Shown here piece after piece: positions 36,201-47,456 of a stretch of 64,000 nt of DNA. Both the position numbers and the translations under genes were made by a program. The notes beneath the pieces were generated by a model that saw nothing but the letters and a program-made list of their open reading frames with translations, searched no databases and was not told the origin of the DNA. How positions within the stretch are numbered: position 1 is the stretch's first letter; each line of letters begins with the position of its first letter. Source of the stretch: Colletotrichum lupini (taxonomy: Eukaryota > Ascomycota > Sordariomycetes > Glomerellales > Glomerellaceae); contig NC_064672.1 in assembly GCF_023278565.1 (NCBI RefSeq), positions 6,758,001 through 6,822,000 of the forward strand, given 5' to 3'.

Positions 36201-39071
36201 ACCAGGCGGAAGCCTCAAGGTTACTCCAACAGAATGCCCAAGATAGACATAAAGAAGAGACGGCCTGATTATCAACGAATGTCCGCAATATATCTATACT
36301 TGCGCCATTCGTCACTTTCTCTGACGGCAATGAAAAACTACTTCATCAGCATGTGCTGGGTCGTCAGACTCTCCGTTGCCATCGATCTCACACCTGCCAG
36401 GGGATGTTCAAACTGCTCCGCCGTGACCACCAAGCGTCACATGTCAGATGCTGAAGGTCTGGTCAGTTCGCACTTCCGTCGCCAGCAGTGCTGTTCGTTG
36501 GTGTCATGCGGCGCCGAAGCACTTACAGAATGTTCCGTCCCAATTGCTTCATCACAAATCCAGCAGTGAAGCGCCCTGAAGTGGTTCGGATGGTGCTGTG
36601 CTGCTCTGCACAAGTGACACATATCCTGAGTCCTCGGCCGGACGGAGTCGGCATGGAAATCTTTTTACGCATGTCGGCGCCGAGGAACGGAGGTTTTAGT
36701 TACCGATGCCGGGTCAATGTTTCGAGGGCTCAATAGTCCGGAGGGGGCGGAACGGAGCGGGCAAGCTCTCCGACCTGCCAGGATTCCTGAACAGGTATAG
36801 CTGGATGGCAAGTGCCCGCAAGAGCCGGCCGGGATTGGGCATTTCGCCGACGGTCCAACAGTCGAAATTTCAAACACCATGCTGGCTTACTGGTGGTTCG
36901 GTACCCGCCCAGCAGACGTCGCGAACTATGGCCTTCGGTAGCATCCGGTGACGATCTGCAGGGCTGAACGAGTATCCGTACGGGATAGAAGGAATACGCG
37001 GGATGGCCGGGTTCGTCGCATAAACGCGGAAATGACAAACCAGCGTGAACGTGCCCAATCCGGACTAGGCGAAGTCGCCGAACGACGTTGGCTGATGTTT
37101 TGCACCGAGACTTGGGGTATGTTGAACAACGTTTTGCTCGGTGAGGTTGATAAACACCATCATTGGCGTCAACTGCTCAGATGTCACGAAAAGCCCCGGC
37201 TAGAGATATCTGCCTTAATGCAAAGAAGCTTTGCTAGGCGACCAAGGTCAGCGAGGCAGTACGACCTTATCAACCATCACAAAGCTTTTTTCCCTTCCCT
37301 TGTCAGTCTCGCTAGGAAATCGCCGAGCAAAGGATGGCCCGACCACCACGGGGTCGGCGATGGCGGATTTTGATGATGTATGCCAAGACAAAATGTCGAG
37401 CTCGCATTGAAGGGCGGGTGCGCCGGCCCCTCCCATCATCAATGAAGCCACCCTCCCGCAGAAGCATGCCACCGACCATTGAAATTAAAGTCAGGTTGTC
37501 GAGAATTTTCATCACTGATCTAAAGCAGACTGAGCATGGCGGCGGCCTCTCCTTGGACGCCGACACCCCGTTGGAAGCGTGGGAAGCGTGGGGGAGGACG
37601 ATTGGGATTCGGCCAACAGGCCTGTTACCACCTGTGTCACCCATCCACCGCTTTTGTGTCCATCTGTAATCTGCCTGCCAGTCTCTCCAGCGTTGGTCGA
37701 CAGTGCTGGCGACTTGGTGACATGCAAGACGTTCCTTATCTAAGGTGCGGAGACGTACGAAAAGGCATACGCAACCTGCAAATTCAGCATGGTGGAGGTC
37801 GCGTGTTTGTCAAACGAGTCCGGTAATGAACGTTTCCCAAGAATACATTGGAAATGGAAACCCCAACACGCAATCCCCTGAGGGGGGGGGGGGGGGTCAT
37901 CCTCCATGGGAGCGGAGCGGAATTCTAGCGGCGGCACGCAGCAGAAGAGCCAATTTCATGACAAGGGGGATCTCTACGGCGTATGGATACACAGTACCGG
38001 TAATCGACAAAATTTGCGACCTCTGTGCTGGGTTTTTTGTCTTTCTTTTCCCGCCGTTGAACACAAGGGAGGAAAATGCCTGCAAGCGGTGGGCTGTGAA
38101 CGGACCCGTCTCCACGAACTCAAGAAGGACAAGACGGCTCTGTCGGATGTCGCGGACGCAGACCACTCCACCATGTTGCCCGATCCCCTGTCTGATTGGC
38201 CGGCTGTCAGCTTACGGTGTCGTGTGCCTCGTCGCATGCCCTCCGTCATCTTCGATCCCTCCCCGACGCCCACCTTCCCCCTTAGCGGACGCGCGCCTGA
38301 TTGATAACAGAGCCGCGTTTCCTAAGCGGACGTCGGAGCACATGTTCCCCCTGAAGGGAGTACAAAGTACGCAGTCGAGGCAAAGCCGCAAAAGCATGAA
38401 ACCACAGCGAACCTCCAGAGAAGCTCGAGAGCACGGAGGGGGAACACAAGGGAGAGTAGTAGGGAACGGACCTGGGCTTCGAAGCATGACGGAACGGTTG
38501 AAGCGCAGGAAGAAAGAGACTTTGTTTCGCGGTTGGACGTGCTTGACAGAACAAACTACCTACGTCAGGTAGCCAAGCTCGGAACATGCAGAGCTAAGAG
38601 CATAACCGCACCGCAACGGTGAGCTGCCCACGACTTGGAGGGAGCACGCGACATTTCGTCTGTTGTCTTCTCTCTCTTACTCTGCTGCTCCCTCCCGAGT
38701 CCACAGCCCTCGCTCTTGTCTCATCCCAAGCCGTTGGCGACCGACAGCACACCCAAGCTAGAGTCTGAAAGGACATTCTCTGGGTGCGAATTGAATTGCC
38801 GGGTGCGCCCACACACCAAACAAGCCAAGCAGAAGCTCTCATCTCACACAGGGCGAAAGAAAGACGCAGCACACAAAAAGGAAGATGTAACCCTTGGCGC
38901 TCGCGGCACTTGGCGGGCGATTCGTCCACGTCAGGGATCCCAGCCCGTCCGCCCCAACAGCCCACAATCCGCTATTGGCTACAGATCGGATTTCCGTGTC
39001 ATGGACAGGGTTGGTCACGGGCAGCAGAGCCTTTCCCACCATCCACAATCCACTTTGGGGCCATTGCGAGA
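33251..39071. other. Gene-poor region of normal composition
   Basis: About 5.8 kb with balanced base composition and no frame longer than about 275 codons. The open frames overlap on both strands, lack family motifs and show no consistent intron pattern, so I call none of them. A run of 15 G lies at 37882-37896. The region separates RIP block 3 from the inverted-repeat element at 39072. It could be regulatory, a non-coding transcript, or the eroded remains of genes. Confidence 0.5.
37882..37896. repeat. G15 homopolymer
   Basis: Fifteen consecutive G residues, the longest homopolymer I noticed in the window. The length may vary between reads, so assembly accuracy here is uncertain. Confidence 0.9.
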
Positions 39072-39128
39072 GGGCGAGGATATCCTGCCAGCAGCTCCCG
39101 CTATTCTGCCCCCAAGTGTGGCTGCGGC
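39072..39128 (+). repeat. Left inverted repeat of the 748-bp element
   Basis: Starts GGGCGAGGATATCCTGCC. It is preceded by the octamer TTGCGAGA. Confidence 0.94.
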
Positions 39129-39173
39129 AGCCCCTGCCTCCGAGCCCGGAGCCCAGCTGCCCATACCCACCCA

Positions 39174-39200
39174 CCTACCTACCTACCTACCTACCTACCC
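39174..39200. repeat. (ACCT)n microsatellite inside the 748-bp element
   Basis: A tetranucleotide ACCT tract lies just inside the left arm. A shorter CTAC/CCTA-rich tract is found at the same relative place in the MULE at 10150-10210. Confidence 0.75.
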
Positions 39201-39762
39201 ACCTACAACCACCACTTCGTCGACCTCGCAGTCGCTGCCGCTGCCGCTGCCGCTAATTGAAGCTATTCCCAACGTTAATATGCCGCAAGAAGAGAATAAT
39301 CGCGAAGTTAACGATCCCTTCGTCTACTAATACGACTACGTAGAGTACGACTACCCACTTTACGGCCAGCGCTACCCTGCCCGAGGCCAGAACACTTGCT
39401 GCCTACGAGACGGCAGTCGCGATCAAAAGCAGCAACGCCTCGCAGAGTTAACCTACCCGAATAAGCGTTGCAAATCCTCGACCTCGTTTATAGACTGCCG
39501 CTGGCAGGCCGCTGCCAGCTTTTCGAGCGAGTCAATTGGGCAGCTGGGCAGCTGGGCAGCTGGGTAATTAGGCCAATTAGGCCAATTCGACGGAATCGTC
39601 GACTTGGGCTAATACGTCGACTTGGGCTAACGCGTCGATTGCCGTACTTTTTACTAAAATAATTCAAGTCAATTGACGGCCTCTGATTGGCCTAACCCAC
39701 TCGAATGCTGACTACGCAGAGCCCAGCTTACGTGTGTGCCCGAGACCGGCGGTCGTGTGGCG

Positions 39763-39819
39763 GCCGTAGCCACACTTGGGGGCAGAATAGCGGGAGCTGC
39801 TGGCAGGATATCCTCGCCC
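39763..39819 (-). repeat. Right inverted repeat of the 748-bp element
   Basis: The reverse complement matches 39072-39128 at 56 of 57 positions. It is followed by the octamer TTGCGAGA. Confidence 0.94.
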
Positions 39820-40690
39820 TTGCGAGAGGGACCAGGGTGGGTTCGAATTCGACATGCGGTGCGCGGCTTGAGCTTGAGTTCCTCACTTTCCTCCCCAGCA
39901 CCTCGGAGCCATGCGGAGCCCGCTGATGTGGACTGTGGCGGGTGGTGGGAGTGCGAACTTTGCGAACAAGGACGAGGAGGGCGAAGACAGCCTAGGAGGA
40001 TGACCTTTACGCAAAGTGCAAAGGCCACCAACCCGGTAACTCTGTATACGGTCGGTCAAGGTCCAGCTTGGTGGGTTGTGCCGAGCCTGGGCTTTCTGCT
40101 CAAAAGTGTGCCGAAAGTCCATGTTCTATCTATTACGGTATTATTAACAGATCCATCTGATCCATGCTGCGTGATGAACGTCGCTACCTCGAGCTCCCCC
40201 GTTTGTTGTTGATTACCTTTCGACCTTCCCGCTCGACAGGTCTACCTTCTTCTTAATCTTGACTACTCCTCCTCTGCTCACTTATCCGTACTCCGTACAC
40301 TACTCGATTTAGATCTTCATCAGGAAATCCCCGGTAGTTCAGGAGACATCCAAACTTGGCCCCCTTTGACACGGACAATCTTAAACTCACATCCCCGACC
40401 TTCCGGTCGCCTCTCTCATTGGGCCTTGGCCCAGCACACACCGGTGGACTGAGTCTGTCAGATCCATCCCACCCGCACGCATCCAGCCTTCGGGACCTGT
40501 GGCCCTTGCCGAACCTCCCGCGCCCTCAAATACCACACGGCAGCAGTCACAACTGGAGTAGCCAAGTTTCTCCAGTCTCCTCATACCTCTTCCACTAATC
40601 GCCGTCTCCATCGTCGGCTGTTTATTCCGTCATCAGTCAGTCAGTCACTCAGTCACACGAGGCAAGAAAGAAAAGATACAAGAAGGAAAC
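39820..40690. other. Upstream region of the PAP2 gene
   Basis: About 870 bp between the transposon end and the ATG at 40691. CT-rich tracts and CAGT repeats (about 40630-40660) lie close to the start, as in many fungal 5' leaders. No gene is supported. Confidence 0.45.
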
Positions 40691-42138
40691 ATGGGTATCG
40701 GTGCCGTGGCAGAGCCCTTGGTGGTCATCACCCTTTTGTTTGGAGGAACGTGGTTCAACCGCAACATTGGCGACACCAACGCCTACGATAACCTGGGATG
40801 GAAGGGAGCCGGCCTCGATGATGCCGAGCACAAGCGATCTGACGAGCGCCGTTCCGGCAACTCGACCCCAGACTCTGAAGAGTCCCTTCTCTCCCTCGGC
40901 GCCTGGAGCTCATCATCAACGTTGACACCGCAAGAAGAGCCGCCGCGACGCTCTCGCAGGATCAAGTTCTTTGGATACCAGCGCATCGTCACGACACCAA
41001 ACACCAGAGTATACAAGGACAGACTTCTCAGCCGCGTCCTCCGCAAGTTCCCCTTCTTGGTCGAGGCATGGTACTGGGCCCTGATTTACTGGGTAAGCAG
41101 GAAATTCCTGATGCCACCCTTTCAGCAATTATGTTTGGACCGTTCTAACACCATCAAATTATAGGTCTACCAAGTCGGCCGCGCCTTCACCGCGCTCACC
41201 CTCAACGAGGGAACCGTCGACGTGGCGCGCAAGCACGCACTCCAGCTCATCCACCTCGAGCAGCGCCTCCACGTCTTCATTGAGGTGCCCGTCCAGCAGT
41301 ACTTTTTGCAGATGCCCACCGTGATGCACTGGATCAACCGCATCTACTCCTTCATCCACATCCCGGGCACCATCCTCTTCCTCGTCATCCTCTACTTCAT
41401 CACCACCACCCGCAAGCGCCGCGCCGTCTCCGCCAAGCTCGGCGGCAACGAGAACATTCGCTGGAACTCGGCCGGTCCCGCCCTGTACGAGGCCCGCCGA
41501 CGCACCATGGCCACCTGCAACCTGCTCGCCTTTGTCGTCTTCACCCTCTGGCCCTGTATGCCCCCTCGTCTCTTGAGCGACCCCAACTACAACGGCCCCG
41601 ATGCCGGTGAGGCCAAGAGCTTTGGCTTCGTGGATACCGTGCACAGCTCTACCGGCGAGAGCAGCGTCTGGACGACGAACAAGTTTTGCAACCAGTATGG
41701 TGAGTTTTGGACCTCCAAATCACGATTGCAGCCCCAACATTGAATTCCTTACTGACAAACGGAACAACAGCCGCCATGCCCTCCCTGCACTTCGGCTACT
41801 CCCTCCTCATCGGCCTCACCGTCGCGACCCTGCCCCTCCCCTCGATCCGCTCGCGGCCCTGGAAGCGCTTCGCCATCGTCGCCGTCGGCATGGCCTACCC
41901 GGCCCTGATCCTCACCGCCATCGTCGCGACCGCCAACCACTTTGTCCTCGACGCCGTTGCCGGCGCCATCGTCTGCGGTCTCGCCTGGAACTGCAACGGC
42001 GTGCTGCTTAACCTGCTCGTTGTCGAGGATTACTTCCTTCGTCTCTTGCGCATCCACAAGCCTGTCAACTGGACCGATCCCGAGGCGACGATTGATACCA
42101 ATGAGTGGAAGCCCAGCACGGTTGTTGATGAGATCTAA
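40691..42138 (+). CDS. PAP2-superfamily integral membrane protein (inositolphosphotransferase-like)
   Basis: Three exons, 40691-41092, 41165-41699 and 41771-42138, encode 434 residues. Intron 2 splits a GCC codon. The hydrophobic N terminus is followed by a Ser/Arg-rich cytosolic stretch (about 45-100), then several membrane segments (for example FIHIPGTILFLVILYFI and LLAFVVFTLWPCMPP). The active-site motifs are clear: AAMPSLHFGYS at 313-323 with His319, and TANHFVLDAVAG with His369 and Asp373. These correspond to the PSGH and SRxxxxxHxxxD motifs of PAP2 phosphatases; the PSLHF and NHFVLDA forms are typical of the PAP2_3 group, which contains fungal phosphotransferases of sphingolipid synthesis (Aur1/Ipt1-related). 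Likely in the ER or Golgi membrane. Whether it is a lipid phosphatase or a transferase cannot be settled from the motifs. Confidence 0.88.
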
Positions 42139-44394
42139 AAGCTACGAAATTTTGATGCTTCTCTCTTTTGGTTGCAAACGGCGCATTAGGCTTTTGATGG
42201 GGGAGGGATGGATTAGAAAATTTCTTGTAATGGCTTATGGCTTGGATCGTATTCTTCATGCGTTACCTCCTGCATTGAGAGACAACAGGTCAAGAAAGAG
42301 AGGGTTTTGCGGGCATGCGTGTGAAGAGTACAAGTTCTCGCATGATGTGGCGAGCATTTTGGGTTCAAGTGGCGGAGTTCCGAGGGCTCTTTTTATTGTC
42401 TTTTTTTAACGCAACAACGTGAAACCATCCCTATGCAGATAAGGTGGATGACTTGCCATAAGTTAAAGTTACGGTCTTGATACGAACACAAGAGCAAAAA
42501 TATGAGCTCATATAATGGAATTACCTCATGAAAAATCCCACTTCTCTCCTTTCATGTTGTAGATTCGGCAGCAAACATTTTCGTATGAAGACATTCTGGC
42601 GGCTGTCTGCTCCGAGGAAAAGTTTACTCTTACATTAGATTGCCGAGGTCTTTGCCCTGCCGAGCCGGCAACGGAATGCATTCAAGACGTTTTCCTTTGC
42701 GTTGCTCGGTCTTTTTTTGGTCTTGAATGTTTGTTCGCTTTGACAGGTTGGTTCGCACGGATATGACAGCCGAGCGAACGTTTACGCAGCAAAACGCCTT
42801 TGTTTCCGGGGGCGGCAAGAACCTTATTTCGGGGCGTGTCAATGTCATGCCGGTACGCCGGTTGGATTTGAACATGCGGCTGGGCTCGAAGTTTCAGTAT
42901 TCCATGGTGGTGGTATCTTATTCTTGCCGTTCAGACTTGAGACGATGTTCTCCAAGAAAGCGGGCGTGGAGGCGATTCCCGGCCTGGAAAAGCGAGGTTA
43001 AGAGAGGGAATGTTGGTTTGATGTAGGAATAAGCAGGTAGTACTAACAAAGTAACCGAAAAAGCCTAAACCCTACAAAGCTCGGACTGCCATGTAGTGAA
43101 TTGATCGGCTTCAAGGGGAGGAGAGGAGCCCCAGAGGTCTGGGTGTTGAAATAAGATTCTGGGGGGCATGCAAGGTCAGCATTTTGCAGTTCCCGTGTCC
43201 CAGCTGTCCCAGGATTAAGGAAGCGACCATGACAGCGGAAAATGACAGTCTTCTATTGGCGTTCCGTTCCTCCACGCCCCAACCGTGCCAGCCTAGCCCT
43301 CGGGGCGTGTCCTTGGGGCGGGAATGATGGCCACATGGCGGTGCCGTTTGATCCGAGTGTTTGCGGCGGGCGGGGCGGACGGGGTATGGAGTACACGGGA
43401 CTCCACTACCGCCCGGGGCGTTGGGGTGTACGGAGTGGAAGTGGTGCTGGGTTAGACCCACTCTGGATGCCGCGGGCGCCGGGTTCCCGTGGAGGAAGTG
43501 CGGTGTTTTGATTACCCCGCCGCGACTCCCTCATCTGATCCTCTACCCGCCTCTCTACGGCTCGGGGGATTAGTTTAGCTTGCGGTCTTTAGCTCCGTTG
43601 TTAAGCGTCACCCGGGGGGCCGTGATCGGATTCGCCGCCCGTCATATGGCGCCGGCCCTCCCCTTAATTATGTGGCCCTGGCCGGTTTGGTGACATTCGG
43701 GGGCTTGGCGAGCGAGCCGATGCTGGGCGTTCGAGGACAGATGCCCCGAAAATTGTCGCTGACCGGGGCGAGATGCGATCAACCAGAAACGTGACCTAAG
43801 CCTTTGCCTCCCCACGCTCCCCGGACCCCGACTAGATGAACTGGGGAGCAGCTTCGATGTGAGATGGGGGACTATCATTGCTGAAAGAAGTCCGTTGCAA
43901 CGTCGTTATATTTTTCCGCCTTGGCGGTGCATGATGCAGTGCATCATCGAGCTCCCTCCCCTCCTATTTACCCCCTCGCTGATTCCACCAACAGGTCTTG
44001 CGATATTCCTCCATTGAGAGAGGGTTTTGAACCCTGACTTCTCGCAGGGTCTTTCTGTGTCCAACTAGAGGGCTCAATTGGACGTTGTCGAGGCGGAGTT
44101 GCTTGCATGTGCCATGCAATGCGGATGTTTATCGGCGCACCGGAAATTGGGGGACGACTGAAGTCGTCATGAAGGCCTCCAGAATTTGTCCATGGTGCGG
44201 TTGTACACTGCGGACTGCGGTCAAGGATGCGTGATGGGTATGGCGTTACGAAGAGGTATATAGGCAAGCAAGTCCATACCAGTGATTCCAACACATCTGG
44301 TCCTCCTACCCAGCGTTCATCTCGTACATTGGAGGTTCACTGCTAGACCCCCTGGGCTTCTTTCAAACTCCTCTCATCCTCCCCAGCACCCAAG
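42139..44394. other. Intergenic between PAP2 and GH105 genes
   Basis: About 2.25 kb of normal composition with no supported gene. It contains the 3' end of the PAP2 gene and the promoter of the GH105 gene. A TATA-like element at 44257-44263 lies 132 bp before the GH105 start. Confidence 0.45.
44257..44263 (+). promoter_or_regulatory. TATA-like box upstream of GH105
   Basis: TATATAG on the plus strand, 132 bp before the ATG at 44395 and followed by a CT-rich leader. Its position suits a core promoter; no other evidence. Confidence 0.5.
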
Positions 44395-45610
44395 ATGCGC
44401 GCCTCTGCTTCCCTCTTAGCCCTCGCCGGCACCCTCGCCCTAGCCCAAACCCCTTCCCGCCCCTACTCAACTTGGCTCGCCTCGTCCTTCGTCGCCCGCA
44501 AAGCCCCCATCGACGCAGGCTACGGCCCGGCCGTTCTCTACGAAGGCATCGCCCGCGCCGCCGCCGCCGCCTCCAACGCGACCCTTCTCCGCGCCGCCGA
44601 GACCGCCGTCTCCTCCCTCGTCTCCGATGCCGGTATCCTCGACGGCTGGGACCCGGAGTGGTACTCCCTCGACGACATCCGCATCGGCAACAACCTCCTC
44701 TGGTTCTACCAGCGCAACACTACGGCGGGAGCGAAGTACAAAATCGCGGCGGACGGGCTGCGGCAACAGTTGAACCGGTGGCCGCGGACGCCTAGCGGCG
44801 GGTTCTGGCACCGCGCGCCGATTTACGAGGATCAGATGTGGCTGGACGGTATCTACATGGCCGATTCGTTTTATGCGACCTATGTCTCGCTGTTTGAGAA
44901 GGGGAATACCAAGGCGTGGGGGGAGATTGCGCTGCAATTTGATCTGATTGAGGAGCATACCAGGAACCACACGACAAACTTGCTCGTGCACGGGTACGAC
45001 GAGGCAAAGGACGCCGTCTGGGCGGATCCCGTGACGGGAGCGAGCCCGTTGGTGTGGAACCGTGCTGTCGGGTGGTACTTCATGGCGCTCATTGACACGC
45101 TGCAAGTATATCCCAAGAACCTTCCGGGATACGCGCGGCTACAAAAGTACTTTGTCACCCTGGCGGATGGGTTGGCAAGAAGCCAGGATGCGTCGGGAGG
45201 GTGGTGGCTTATTATGAACGAGGGGTACCAGACACGCAAGGGCAACTACCTCGAGTCGAGCGCCGCGGCCATGTTTGCTTACGGACTGCTGCGTGGTGTT
45301 CGGGATGGGTTCCTCGAGGCCAAGTACAAGGATGTTGGGCTCAAGGCGTATGAGGCCCTTGTGAGGGACTTTATTCGGGATGATAAGAATGGGCTCATTA
45401 GCTTCACGGGCACGGTGCAGGTTGGGAGTCTGAACTCGAACGCGAGTTTTGAGGTAAGTTGCTGTTGTTATTACGCTGAACCCCCATCTCGAGAGTTGCT
45501 TTGCTAATTGGAGTTTCTAGTACTACACCAGCATCCCTATCGTCGAGAACGATCACCGTGGTAGCGGGTCTTTCATGTTTGCCGCTATTGAGGCTGAGCT
45601 GGCCAAGTAG
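44395..45610 (+). CDS. Glycoside hydrolase family 105, unsaturated rhamnogalacturonyl hydrolase type, secreted
   Basis: Two exons, 44395-45453 and 45521-45610, encode 382 residues; the last exon supplies 29 of them. Residues 1-18 (MRASASLLALAGTLALAQ) are a signal peptide. The (alpha/alpha)6-barrel family blocks follow: DGWDPEWYSLDDIRIGNNLLW (about 83-103), EDQMWLDGIYMADSFYA (about 145-161) with the likely catalytic Asp151, WNRAVGWYFMALIDTL, and GNYLESSAAAMFAYGLLRGV. GH105 enzymes remove the unsaturated galacturonyl residue left on pectin fragments by pectate or rhamnogalacturonan lyases. Several Asn-X-Ser/Thr sites fit a secreted glycoprotein. It is convergent with the MFS gene. An AATAAA signal follows the stop by 45 bases. 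Confidence 0.92.
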
Positions 45611-45654
45611 ACACTGGACCGAGGAAAGATCATAGACCCGAGCCCTAGAACAGA

Positions 45655-45660
45655 AATAAA
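45655..45660 (+). terminator. AATAAA polyadenylation signal of GH105
   Basis: AATAAA lies 45 bases after the GH105 stop codon, in the short spacer before the converging MFS gene. Confidence 0.6.
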
Positions 45661-45777
45661 GCTTCCATATATGGCTTTACAGCTCCAGCCTAGCTTCGTG
45701 CCAATTCCTTTATGTAACAGGAAAGACCTGCCTAGGCCACAACAAAGCCTTATGCGGCGAAGTGCCGCCCTGACTAT

Positions 45778-47456
45778 CTATACGGTGTCCAGAGGGTTCC
45801 TCTCTCTAAGTCTTTGTCCATATCGATACAACAGAAGAGGGATCGGAACCATGGCCAAACTGACAAAACCAAGCACCGAATTGCCCCAACCTAGGCCAAG
45901 GTTCCTGTATAGACTCGGTCCAACTAGGGGAAGAAACCCACCTATAAGACAGCGAGCCGATACAACGCAAGCATACGAAGAGGATGCATAGGGCCCAGAG
46001 GCGTCAATCAAGTAAGCCTGAGAAGACGCGTTGATCCCAACTGAGCAAAGCCAAACGGCGCCAAACTGATCAAGGGGACGATCCAATGCGTCCTCGAATA
46101 CGTTGACCACCCATACCAGAAAAACGTGACGGGGATGAATAGGGCTGGAATGAAGGCGGTGACCAGTCTCATCTCTGGCTGGTACAGGCCGCCATTCTTC
46201 TTTGCGAGGCGTGCGGCGATGAGGTCTGAGGTTTTGGCGAAGAGGAGGAGACCGATTAAACTTCCGAAGCCGAGGCCCAGGTAGGCGAGTCCAGCTGTCT
46301 CGAGAGGCCAGCCGTAGACTTCCTGGAAGAAGGAGGACGTGGATGTGAGGAGGATGTATAAGAGAGCTGAGATGAAGCCCGTCATGATGCAAAACACCGG
46401 GACCAGAGGTGAGCGGAACAGCATCTTCCAGGGGCGGCGGAGTGCTTGACCCAGTGTCTGAGAATTCTTCTTGGACGAGGTCCCGACCTGGTTGTCGTAG
46501 AAGCTCAGCAAGTCCGTCCTCCCCGTCTCCTTTCCAATCCGCAATGCCTTCCGACGCAAGATAATGTGCGCATTTGTCTCTGGCGTGAAAAGGTTCATGA
46601 GGACCGTCACAATGGCAGATGCGATAAGAAGCGTCCAGAAGATCCAGCGCCAGCCTGCGCGTTGCGTGATGATGCCCCCGAACAAGGGCCCGAGCACGGG
46701 TCCGAATAGAGAACCCGTCGTGATGACTGCGTTTGGTACCCCGCGTTGGTGGACATCATAGAGGTCTGCTAGCATTCCGCCTGCGACGGAGAAGCATGCC
46801 GAGGCGCCGAAGCCTGAAATTGTGCGGAAGGCGAGGAGGCACCCGATGTTGGGGGACAGGGCGCTGCCGACGTGGGTGAGGGTGAAGAAGATGTTGGCGT
46901 AGTAGAATACTGGGCGTCGACCGTAGAATTCGCTGAGAGGTGAAAGAAGAAGAGGTCCGACCTTGAAAAGGGCTGATAAGCACGTGCATTGTAATGTTTA
47001 AGTCGTGATTGTCGTTGTTTATACTCACAAGGTAGCCAAAGACGTAGATAGTTGTAACCATTGAAGAAACCGTCGATGAATCATTGTGAAACTCAGAGTC
47101 AATGTTTGAAGCAGCTGGTGCGATGACTGAGGACGTCAAGAAACTATTAGGAGAACGGCATCAGGTATTTGTTTTATACGCTTCAGCATCTAGGCGAGAC
47201 TGCGAACCTGAGCACTATCATGCAGCTAAGCAGAGCCAGGATGGTAGATTTCCTCGTTGACGGGAAGTTTCTGCGTCACATCAGTATCATTTAATATCAG
47301 ATCCAGACATAGAGTTTCCGACTTATTGTCATATAGTTCTCACCTTGGGTTCTGTGTGTCATGCTGGTCATCCCATGCTACCACCCCCGTGTCAAGATCA
47401 GACACAGGATCGGACCCGGCAAGATCGTTGGGCGAATTGACGTCAACAGCACCCAT
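45778..47456 (-). pseudogene. MFS drug:H+ antiporter (DHA1-type) with a one-base frameshift
   Basis: Four exons fit: 47456-47344, 47270-47208, 47143-47029 and 46961-45778, with clean GT-AG introns. The ATG at 47456 opens a polar N terminus, then STILALLSCMIVLSFLTSSVIAPA (helix 1), SEFYGRRPVFYYANIFF (motif A region), GMLADLY and GPLFGGIITQRAGWRWIFW (helices 4-5), as in DHA1 transporters of 12 helices. In exon 4 the frame changes at 46036-46038: the conserved sequence runs ...LAPFGFAQLG in one frame and continues INASSQAYLIDASG in the next, where the family expects no gap. Adding one base gives 491 codons, a normal length; as written translation stops after 414. I see no intron that would explain it. 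A sequencing slip in the short GGG run is possible. Substrate unknown. Confidence 0.85.

Larger units (their letters stand above)
39072..39819 (+). mobile_element. 748-bp non-autonomous inverted-repeat transposon (MULE-related)
   Basis: Inverted repeats of 57 bp (39072-39128 and 39763-39819, one mismatch) are flanked by the identical octamer TTGCGAGA at 39064-39071 and 39820-39827, so the insertion is precisely defined. An 8-bp duplication with long inverted repeats fits Mutator-like elements; hAT elements also duplicate 8 bp but usually have short termini. The interior shares features with the decayed MULE at 10006-12854. One is a CCGCTG-type repeat followed by an AACGTTA block near 39230-39280. 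The other is a doubled ACTTGGGCTAA motif near 39600-39630, present near 12740-12770 in the larger element. No transposase region is present. Little sign of RIP, so it is a low-copy or recent insertion. The link to the MULE is an inference from these short similarities. Confidence 0.88.

Noticed and set aside
33384..38965. Many frames of 60-275 codons on both strands
   Set aside because: They overlap one another, have no known motif, no consistent splice sites and no codon bias setting one frame apart. Likely chance frames in GC-balanced DNA.
39836..39856. GGTTCGAATTC, resembling a tRNA B box
   Set aside because: No A box or cloverleaf upstream; the transposon terminus ends just before it.
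44020..44060. Possible T-arm (GGGTTCAAAACCC on the minus strand) suggesting a tRNA
   Set aside because: No matching acceptor, D or anticodon stems could be drawn around it.
44467..45105. 212-codon minus-strand frame opposite GH105
   Set aside because: Shadow of the GC-rich GH105 coding strand; its sequence is Arg/Pro-rich without motifs.
46022..46130. An intron to explain the MFS frame change (GTATGG donor to CTCAG acceptor)
   Set aside because: It would remove the conserved YGWSTYSRTHWIVPLISLAPFGFAQ region, which is clearly coding; a one-base frameshift fits better.
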